NCBI GenBank assembly: GCA_002070755.1
Contig: MWDY01000184.1
Span: forward strand, 1-21,606
Direction of reading: 5' to 3'
DNA from: Spirochaetes bacterium ADurb.Bin110
GTDB lineage: Bacteria > Spirochaetota > Spirochaetia > Treponematales > Rectinemataceae
DNA length: 21,606 nucleotides
The notes below the pieces were generated by a model. The model saw only the letters and a list, made by a program, of their open reading frames with translations, did no database searches and was not told the DNA's origin. How positions within the stretch are numbered: position 1 is the first letter of the stretch; each line of letters begins with the position of its first letter. Position numbers and translations under genes: made by a program. Shown one piece after another: positions 16,359 through 21,606 of the stretch.

Positions 16359-17884
16359 CAATCGACCTCCGTCTTCATGCCTGCCATTAGCATTCCCATA
16401 TGCTCGATATCTATCTTTCCAGCGTCGAGAATATCCATGATCCTCCCTTCGAAAATAACGGCTATGCGATCCGAGACCTGCATGAGCTCATCCAGATCCT
16501 CTGAGAAAAGCAGGATACCAAGTCCATCATCTCGCATATTGATTAGTTGACGCCTTACTGACTCTGTAGCTCCCACATCGAGCCCTCGCGATGGATAGAC
16601 AGCAACTATCAACGAGCGTGCTGCGCCGATTTCTCTAGCCAGAATGGTCTTCTGCACATTTCCGCCGGAGAGGAATTTGACCTGAGTATTGGGCGAGGGA
16701 GTGGCAATGCGAAATTTATCTATCAATCTGCGGGCAAATTCGACGATTCTTTTGGGCAAAAGGATGATTCCCTGAGCAAGCGGCCTGGAGCGGTATTGTT
16801 TCATAGCAAGATTCGATGCGACACTGAGATCCCCTACTGCTCCTACAGATGCCCTATCCTGAGGAATGTGGGCTACTCCCTCTCGAATAATCTCGAGCGG
16901 AGATTTGTTGGTCATATCTTTGTCTGCAATCTTTAGAGTTCCTTTTATAGACTTTCGCAGCCCCGTTACGACTTCTGCCAGTTCTCTCTGTCCATTACCA
17001 TCGACTCCAGCGATACCGAATATCTCTCCTGCCTTTAGGCTAAATGATATATCCTTGAGAGCAGGCAATCCTCTATCTCTAAGGGCTTCAATGTGAGAGA
17101 GTTCGAGTATTGCCTTGCCCGGGCTATAAGGCTTTCTTTCTATTTGAAAAAGGATTTCGCGTCCTACCATCATTCGCGCTAGTTCTTTGGGACTCGTCTC
17201 TGAAGTAGATGTTTCTGCAACTACTCTCCCTTTTTGCAGCACCATGACATGGTCTGAAAACTCAATCACTTCTTCCATTTTATGGGTTATGAATACTGCA
17301 GATTTACCTTCTTGCTTCATGGTATTGATGACGCGACTGAGCTCATGAGCCTCTTGTGGAGTGAGGACAGCAGTGGGTTCATCCAATATTAGGACTTCAG
17401 CATTCCTGTAAAGAAGCTTTAGAATCTCTACCCGCTGCTGTTCTCCGACAGATAGCTGCCATATACAAGCATCTGGGTCGACACCGAGGTGGTATTGAGA
17501 TGCTAATTCCATGAGCTGCTTGCGAACACGCTTCATGTCCGGTACGAAGGGCTCATTGCGGAGGCCTAGAATGATGTTTTCAAGAACATTCATCGAATCT
17601 ACGAGCTTGAAACTCTGATGCACCATCCCTATTCCATATTTTTGGGCATCTCGCGGAGAATGGATCTCTACTTGCTGTCCATCTAAGTATATTTCACCTT
17701 GATCCGGTCTATATAAGCCACACAATATATTCATCAAAGTGCTCTTTCCTGCGCCATTCTCTCCCAGAAGCGCCAAGACTTCTCCTTTATGGAGTTTCAA
17801 ATCAATGCAATCATTTGCGATAACTCCAGGGAATGACTTGGAAATGCGTCTCATCTCGACTTTCGGAATATTCGATTCATTCAT
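16358..17884 (-). CDS. ABC transporter ATP-binding protein, tandem ATPase domains (NupO/YufO-like)
   Basis: Energy-coupling subunit of 508 residues with two ABC domains, the layout used by sugar and BMP-nucleoside importers. Domain 1 is fully canonical: Walker A GENGAGKST (41-49), signature LSVGEQQ (144-150) and Walker B VLILDEPT (164-171). Domain 2 has the family's usual degenerate Walker A, GVDGNGQRE (293-301), with no GKS/T, then LSGGNVQK (405-412) and a Walker B region VAVYPSRGLD (427-436). One active and one structural ATP site is therefore expected. ATG 17884 is chosen because MNESNIPKVEMRRIS fits the family. The frame is open to 17932 but that part is the terminator hairpin. The ribosome site is weak, unlike its neighbours, so this gene may be translated less than the binding protein. 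Confidence 0.93.
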   Translation of the reverse strand: MNESNIPKVEMRRISKSFPGVIANDCIDLKLHKGEVLALLGENGAGKSTLMNILCGLYRPDQGEIYLDGQQVEIHSPRDAQKYGIGMVHQSFKLVDSMNVLENIILGLRNEPFVPDMKRVRKQLMELASQYHLGVDPDACIWQLSVGEQQRVEILKLLYRNAEVLILDEPTAVLTPQEAHELSRVINTMKQEGKSAVFITHKMEEVIEFSDHVMVLQKGRVVAETSTSETSPKELARMMVGREILFQIERKPYSPGKAILELSHIEALRDRGLPALKDISFSLKAGEIFGIAGVDGNGQRELAEVVTGLRKSIKGTLKIADKDMTNKSPLEIIREGVAHIPQDRASVGAVGDLSVASNLAMKQYRSRPLAQGIILLPKRIVEFARRLIDKFRIATPSPNTQVKFLSGGNVQKTILAREIGAARSLIVAVYPSRGLDVGATESVRRQLINMRDDGLGILLFSEDLDELMQVSDRIAVIFEGRIMDILDAGKIDIEHMGMLMAGMKTEVD

Positions 17885-17897
17885 AGATCTTATAGAT

Positions 17898-17938
17898 AAA
17901 AAAAGCCGGCATGTATTGCATTGAGCACACATACCGGC
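17898..17938 (-). terminator. Intrinsic terminator between binding protein and ATPase genes
   Basis: On the minus strand, GCCGGTATGT (17938-17929) pairs with ACATGCCGGC (17914-17905) as a 10-base-pair stem with one G-T pair and a 14-base loop, followed by seven Ts. It begins 9 bases after the binding-protein stop and ends 14 bases before the ATPase start. This is a classic partial terminator giving more binding protein than membrane subunits; it may also protect the upstream mRNA's 3' end. Confidence 0.85.
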
Positions 17939-17947
17939 ACGAAAGAA

Positions 17948-19021
17948 TCACTGAACCTTACCTACTACACCTTCGACGAACCAATCCATTGAAAGCTGCT
18001 TGTCGTCGGGGATGACTTCGCCAGCCTTGTAGACTATCTTTCCATTCTGATCCTTTATGGGGCCAGTAAAGATACTCCATCCGCCCAATATCTTTTTCTT
18101 AGCATCCTCAACTTCTTTTCTAACATTAGCGGGCACGCGCGGACTTAGGTCCGAAAGCTTGACAATATCATCTTTCAGTCCACCCCAGTAGGCGTGCGTC
18201 TTCCAAGTTCCGTCCAATACCTCTTGGATAGTTTTGATATAGTAGGTTTCCCAGTTCCAAATTGCGCTGGCAAGAACGGTATCTCCCACGAATTTTGCCA
18301 TATCTGAGTCATAGCCAATAGAGAGTTTGCCTCGCTCCTGTGCAGCTTTTTGAGGCTCTGTAGTATCCTGATGTTGTGCAATGATATCACAGCCTGCATC
18401 GAGAAGTGCTATTGCGGCTTCTCTTTCTTTTACAGGGTCATACCAAGTATTCGTCCACACAACCTGGATCTTGGCATTGGGATTGACAGAGCGTACCCCT
18501 AGAGCGAAACCATTTAGGCCCCTCACGACTTCTGGAATTCCAAAGGCTGCTACATATCCGATCTTGTTGGTCTTGGTCATGCGGCCAGCAATAATGCCAG
18601 TTAAATAGCGGGCTTCTTCAATTCGTCCAAAGTATGTAGCCATATTTTGAGCCGTCTTATATCCTGAGCAGTGTTCGAAAACTATATTTGGGAACTCCTG
18701 AGCCACAGCAAACGTTGGGTCCATATAGCCAAAACTTGTAGTGAAGATAACATCGAATCCCTGAATGGCGAATTGACGAATAATCCGTTCTGCATCCGGG
18801 CCTTCTGGAACATTTTCTACGTATTTAGTCTCGATTTTATCGCCGAAATATTTCTGTAGAGCTAGCCGTCCTCGTTCATGCTCATAGGTCCAACCGAGAT
18901 CACCTGGCGGGCCGATATATACAAAAGCGACCTTTAGAGGTTTTTTTGCCTGAGCCGTGACTGGCAGCACGAGGGAAACTGCCATAAGAAGAGCAAGCAG
19001 ACCGAGAATGATCTTTCTCAT
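17948..19021 (-). CDS. BMP-family periplasmic substrate-binding protein (purine nucleoside-type)
   Basis: Secreted binding protein of 357 residues that captures the substrate for the ABC importer. Residues 1-25 are a signal peptide (RK, then a long hydrophobic core, ending VTAQA) and position +1 is Lys, so it is a soluble periplasmic protein rather than a BmpA/PnrA-type lipoprotein. The mature part starts KVAFVYIGPPGDLGWTYEH, typical of the BMP/PnrA family, with further family features VIFTTSFGYMDP, GRIEEARYLTGIIAG and DIIAQHQDTTEP. PnrA and its relatives bind purine nucleosides; some members serve other ligands. ATG 19021 has AAAGGAG six bases upstream. It is the first gene behind a strong promoter and is followed by a terminator, so it should be the most abundant product of the locus. 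Confidence 0.93.
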   Translation of the reverse strand: MRKIILGLLALLMAVSLVLPVTAQAKKPLKVAFVYIGPPGDLGWTYEHERGRLALQKYFGDKIETKYVENVPEGPDAERIIRQFAIQGFDVIFTTSFGYMDPTFAVAQEFPNIVFEHCSGYKTAQNMATYFGRIEEARYLTGIIAGRMTKTNKIGYVAAFGIPEVVRGLNGFALGVRSVNPNAKIQVVWTNTWYDPVKEREAAIALLDAGCDIIAQHQDTTEPQKAAQERGKLSIGYDSDMAKFVGDTVLASAIWNWETYYIKTIQEVLDGTWKTHAYWGGLKDDIVKLSDLSPRVPANVRKEVEDAKKKILGGWSIFTGPIKDQNGKIVYKAGEVIPDDKQLSMDWFVEGVVGKVQ

Positions 19022-19049
19022 TGGCGACTCCTTTGCTTGATTGCTAAAA

Positions 19050-19064
19050 ACGGAAAAAATCCGT
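19050..19064 (-). promoter_or_regulatory. Leader hairpin followed by a short T-run
   Basis: ACGGATTTTTTCCGT on the minus strand forms a 5-base-pair stem with a five-T loop, followed by four Ts. It sits between the predicted transcription start and the ribosome site of the binding-protein gene. It is too weak for an efficient terminator; an mRNA stabilising or mild attenuating element is possible. Confidence 0.35.
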
Positions 19065-19065
19065 C

Positions 19066-19078
19066 GGCATAAAGTGCC
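19066..19078 (-). promoter_or_regulatory. Possible 5'-terminal stem-loop of the transporter mRNA
   Basis: GGCACTTTATGCC on the minus strand pairs GGCA with TGCC around a five-base loop. It begins at the G where the neighbouring promoter is predicted to start transcription (about 19078). A stem-loop at the very 5' end can protect an mRNA from decay. The stem is only four pairs, so this is tentative. Confidence 0.3.
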
Positions 19079-19084
19079 TAAAAA

Positions 19085-19113
19085 AGTTTAGCCTCCAAAT
19101 CGCCTGCTGTCAA
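19085..19113 (-). promoter_or_regulatory. Sigma70-type promoter of the importer/purine operon
   Basis: On the minus strand a perfect -35 TTGACA (19113-19108) is followed after exactly 17 bases by TAAACT (19090-19085; 4 of 6 to TATAAT). The start would be near 19078, giving a leader of about 57 bases before the ATG of the binding protein. The leader is too short for a purine riboswitch and no riboswitch core motif was seen. Confidence 0.7.
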
Positions 19114-19180
19114 ATGAAATTTCAGCTTGATTACCTTAGCTGCGAGCAGTAACACTAAATGTCCACATAAAGAAGGATGG

Positions 19181-19198
19181 GATGGCAAGATCGCCATC
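19181..19198. repeat. Perfect inverted repeat upstream of the operon promoter
   Basis: GATGGC-AAGATC-GCCATC, six-base arms with a six-base centre, extendable by a G-T pair. It lies 68 bases upstream of the -35 box and 46 bases past the SPOR gene stop. No T-run follows, so an operator for a transcription factor or a weak, imperfect terminator for the upstream genes are both possible. Elsewhere in the 19022-19243 gap I see only the promoter and leader hairpins. Confidence 0.4.
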
Positions 19199-19243
19199 TA
19201 TGATTATTGTTTTACTGGTTGAATTGCGTCGAATATTAAATGC

Positions 19244-19996
19244 TTAGCGGCTTGTAACAAAGGCGTCCTGGCTTGCGCCTTTGACGGATTTTACCGTAAG
19301 AAGCCATTTTTTTGCCTCATCCGATGAAGCATAAGGCCCGACCTTGACTTGATAATAGGTTTTACCGCCAACATCCTTTTGCGCAATGATAGCTGTCATT
19401 CCACGAGATATGTATTCACTGCGAAGTTTTTCTGCAGTATCTTGTTGCGAAAAACTACCAACCTGAATCCAATATTCCGTGCTCGATGAGCTTGTTTTTG
19501 GTGCAGGAGAGGGTGCTGGCTGGGTTGTGGTTTTCTGCGTTGATGAGGCGCTAGGTGCTATTGCTGGGCTTGTCTTTGTAGAGCTCTGGGCTGGTGTCTG
19601 GGATGTTTGAGATGTCTGGGACGTTTTTGGTGCGACAGCGGTCTTTTCCGATTGCTTCTCACTTGGTTGCGAAGGAGGGGCAGCGGTCTTTTGATTTGAA
19701 GAAGGAGCAGGAACGATAATCACAGTGCTCTCTGGTTTTTGGGGCTCTGTCTTTTCATCTTTGGAAGTGCTGGAAGCTTGATCTTCTCCTTCTGAGGATT
19801 GGATGACGATACTTGGAAAGGCGGAAAAGTCATTTGGGGAGACCTCTTTAGCAGGCGACCTGCCTGTCAGGTCAAAAGGTTTGGATTCAGACAATTGATT
19901 TGGCGGAAAGATAATGAATACAGCAAGAACGACAATCAATGCGAAGCCACTTACCGCGACAGCAATCCATAGCAATTTTCTTGAACGATCCGACAT
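19244..19996 (-). CDS. Membrane-anchored SPOR-domain protein
   Basis: Bitopic envelope protein of 250 residues. A short basic cytoplasmic end (SDRSRK) is followed by one membrane span (about 8-30), a long Ser/Thr/Pro/Gln/Lys-rich linker (about 35-170) with SQT triplets, and a C-terminal SPOR domain at 175-250 (YWIQVGSFSQ to KVGPYASSDEAKKW). SPOR domains bind denuded septal peptidoglycan, so a role in division or cell-wall turnover in the periplasm is likely. It starts 37 bases after coaE with AGAGGTC upstream, and probably shares a transcript with coaE and polA. It is not expected to belong to the purine pathway. It resembles FtsN/DedD in architecture but cannot be named as either. Confidence 0.9.
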   Translation of the reverse strand: MSDRSRKLLWIAVAVSGFALIVVLAVFIIFPPNQLSESKPFDLTGRSPAKEVSPNDFSAFPSIVIQSSEGEDQASSTSKDEKTEPQKPESTVIIVPAPSSNQKTAAPPSQPSEKQSEKTAVAPKTSQTSQTSQTPAQSSTKTSPAIAPSASSTQKTTTQPAPSPAPKTSSSSTEYWIQVGSFSQQDTAEKLRSEYISRGMTAIIAQKDVGGKTYYQVKVGPYASSDEAKKWLLTVKSVKGASQDAFVTSR

Positions 19997-20033
19997 TTCT
20001 AGACCTCTATTTAATTAATATCGGCAAGGTAAA

Positions 20034-20657
20034 TTATTCGGTAAAGCCCCGCTTTCCCTTTATTTCACTTTCTATTCTTTTTAGCAATTCCAGAGTATCA
20101 GACTCTAGTTCATCCAGAGATTTTAGATTCCAAAGCATATATATAGGGACACTTATGCTAGATCTATTTGTCCAAAGCTCTTTTTGGCTCGATATTCTAT
20201 TGAGGGCTTCATCGAAAGAAAGATGATCTCTTTGCACAGCCCGAATGATTCTCAAATAAAGTGGCGCTCGAACTTCGATCACCGCATCGCATAAATCAAG
20301 CTGTGGAAAACGATAGAGCAATGCCGCATTTATGCATAATTTTTCTATTGAATTCTCTTGCGCTTTTTCTATTTCCTTATCAAGCAAAGAAAGCATTGCT
20401 GGATGCACAATGTCCTCTAGGATCTTCAATCGCTCTCTATCATTGAATACTAGCGACCCAAGTCTTTTTCGGTCTATAGAGCAATCTTCTTTGAGAATCG
20501 AGTCGCCAAAGGCATCGATAAGCTCATTGCATACTAGAGGAAGTGCTGCATGGCCAAGCTTATCGACATCTACTATCTTCCAACCACTTTTTTCGAGAAT
20601 GTTTGCGACTTCGTTTTTTCCTGCGCAATAGCCCCCTGTAAGGCCGAGTAGGAACAT
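20034..20657 (-). CDS. coaE: Dephospho-CoA kinase
   Basis: Catalyses the last step of coenzyme A synthesis, ATP-dependent 3'-phosphorylation of dephospho-CoA. 207 residues, normal for the family. The P-loop is at 5-16 (GLTGGYCAGKNE) with K14; DVDKLGH (35-41) is the CoaE substrate motif, and DIVHPAM and QRDHLSFDEALNRISSQ are the family's central and lid segments. The residue after the P-loop lysine is Asn rather than the usual Ser/Thr, which normally helps bind Mg-ATP. The gene begins 18 bases after the polA stop with AAGGAGA upstream. The rest of the protein looks intact, so I expect it to be functional. Confidence 0.93.
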   Translation of the reverse strand: MFLLGLTGGYCAGKNEVANILEKSGWKIVDVDKLGHAALPLVCNELIDAFGDSILKEDCSIDRKRLGSLVFNDRERLKILEDIVHPAMLSLLDKEIEKAQENSIEKLCINAALLYRFPQLDLCDAVIEVRAPLYLRIIRAVQRDHLSFDEALNRISSQKELWTNRSSISVPIYMLWNLKSLDELESDTLELLKRIESEIKGKRGFTE

Positions 20658-20675
20658 TAACTCTTTCTCCTTAGA

Positions 20676-21606
20676 TTACAAATGCATCTCGCCCCAAGAT
20701 GCAGCCGATTCCATGCTTACGCGAAGTGGAATGTCAAGCTGCACCGCATGCTCCATTTCCTCTTGGATCAGCTCCATAGCTCTGGCTGCCATGGCCTGTG
20801 GTGCTTCAAAGACCAGCTCATCGTGAACCTGCAGAAGCATACGTACTTCGGGCATTTCCTTTTTGAGCCTCCGATGAACTCTGATCATCGCTATCTTTAC
20901 TATGTCCGCAGCAGTCCCTTGAATTGGTGTATTGACGGCGACTCTCTGTGCCGCCTGCTGTTCGGTCTTATTCTTTGAGTTGATGCCAAGAATCTGACGT
21001 CTGCGCCCAAATAGGGTAAAAGTGACGCCTCTTTCTTGAGCCTCTTTGATCGTTTTTTGAATAAAATCCGCTACGCCTGAATAAGTCGAAAAATATGAAT
21101 CTATGAATTCCTTTGCGAGGCTATTCGAAATACCTAGATCTCGCGCAAGCCTGAATGCGCTCATGCCATAGATGACGCCAAAATTGATGGTCTTAGCAAT
21201 TCTTCTGTGATCTGCATCTACTTGGTCCTCAGGTATTCCAAAGATAAAGGAAGCAGTCCGCTTATGGATATCAACTCTCTCTTTGAAAGCGTTGATAAGG
21301 TTGGGATCTTTGGAGAGGTGAGCCATAACTGCCAGCTCGATCTGTGAATAGTCGGCAGAGACAAGCAAATGCCCTGGTTCGGCGATAAAAGCCTCTCTTA
21401 TTTTTCTGCCTTCTTCTTCTCGTATTGGGATATTCTGGAGGTTTGGATCTCTACTGGAAAGCCTTCCGGTTGCGGCGCCAGTCTGCACAAAGGTGGTATG
21501 AATTCGTCCTTGCGCCGTTGCTAACTCTGCAAGAGGTTCGATATATGTCGTCTTTAGTTTGGTCAAAAGCCTTTGTCTAAGAATGAGCTGAGGAACGGGA
21601 TCCAAA
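20676..21606 (-). CDS. polA: DNA polymerase I, C-terminal polymerase domain (5' end cut by window)
   Basis: Only the last 309 residues are present; the 5' nuclease, any 3'-5' exonuclease and the thumb lie beyond the window. The visible part is the family A palm and fingers: TGRLSSRDPNLQNIPI, motif A DYSQIELAVMAHLS, the O-helix RRIAKTINFGVIYG with the dNTP-binding Arg and Lys, and motif C VHDELVFE. The O-helix has Phe at the position that is Phe in E. coli Pol I (Tyr in T7 polymerase), fitting discrimination against dideoxynucleotides. The frame runs open to the window edge, so no start is called. The gene is followed closely by coaE. Confidence 0.97.
   Translation of the reverse strand, partial: LDPVPQLILRQRLLTKLKTTYIEPLAELATAQGRIHTTFVQTGAATGRLSSRDPNLQNIPIREEEGRKIREAFIAEPGHLLVSADYSQIELAVMAHLSKDPNLINAFKERVDIHKRTASFIFGIPEDQVDADHRRIAKTINFGVIYGMSAFRLARDLGISNSLAKEFIDSYFSTYSGVADFIQKTIKEAQERGVTFTLFGRRRQILGINSKNKTEQQAAQRVAVNTPIQGTAADIVKIAMIRVHRRLKKEMPEVRMLLQVHDELVFEAPQAMAARAMELIQEEMEHAVQLDIPLRVSMESAASWGEMHL

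Noticed and set aside
17885..17932. 16-codon N-terminal extension of the ABC ATPase
   Set aside because: It reads through the terminator hairpin and T-run; the family-like sequence starts at MNESNIPKVE.
19022..19080. Purine riboswitch before the binding-protein gene
   Set aside because: The leader after the predicted start is only about 57 bases and has none of the conserved purine-riboswitch core; the hairpins are simple and short.
1..21606. tRNA, rRNA, CRISPR arrays, insertion sequences or attachment sites
   Set aside because: No clover-leaf, repeat-spacer series, transposase motif or flanking direct repeats were noticed by eye on either strand, and coding density leaves little room for them.

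Overview
The window reads as one long co-directional stretch on the minus strand, so transcription runs from high to low coordinates. No convincing gene lies on the plus strand. The organism is probably an anaerobic, diderm bacterium. The solute-binding protein has a signal peptidase I type signal without a lipobox cysteine, which implies a periplasm, and the catabolic genes belong to families best known from anaerobes. A spirochaete (Treponema-like) is my leading guess, from the housekeeping block polA, coaE, SPOR protein and the unusual CoaE P-loop. This is an impression without a database search.

Region 1 (21606 to 19244) is housekeeping: the 3' part of DNA polymerase I, dephospho-CoA kinase, and a membrane-anchored SPOR-domain protein. 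Region 2 is a 222-base gap (19022-19243) holding an inverted repeat, a good sigma70-type promoter and two small leader hairpins. Region 3 (19021 to 12579) is import and entry: a BMP-family periplasmic binding protein, an intrinsic terminator, a double-domain ABC ATPase, two permeases and adenine deaminase. Region 4 is a 150-base gap with a probable extended -10 promoter. Region 5 (12428 to 1) is the breakdown pathway: a [2Fe-2S]/FAD subunit and a molybdenum subunit of xanthine dehydrogenase, an allantoinase/hydantoinase-type cyclic amidohydrolase, YgfK, SsnA, YgeY, and a threonine-synthase-like PLP enzyme cut by the window edge. Several adjacent genes overlap by ATGA, which indicates tight co-translation.

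Taken together this looks like a complete route for eating purines. Nucleosides or bases are imported, adenine is deaminated to hypoxanthine, xanthine dehydrogenase oxidises it, and the YgfK/HyuA/SsnA/YgeY set opens and dismantles the ring. That set is known in E. coli and gut anaerobes as the selenium-linked, anaerobic purine/urate cluster. The unusual points are the built-in BMP importer and adenine deaminase, the fused electron-transfer subunit, and a zinc-ribbon threonine-synthase-like enzyme where YgeX (diaminopropionate ammonia-lyase) might be expected. There is no sign in the window of ygeW, ygeX, selD, molybdenum-cofactor or selenium maturation genes, or a regulator.
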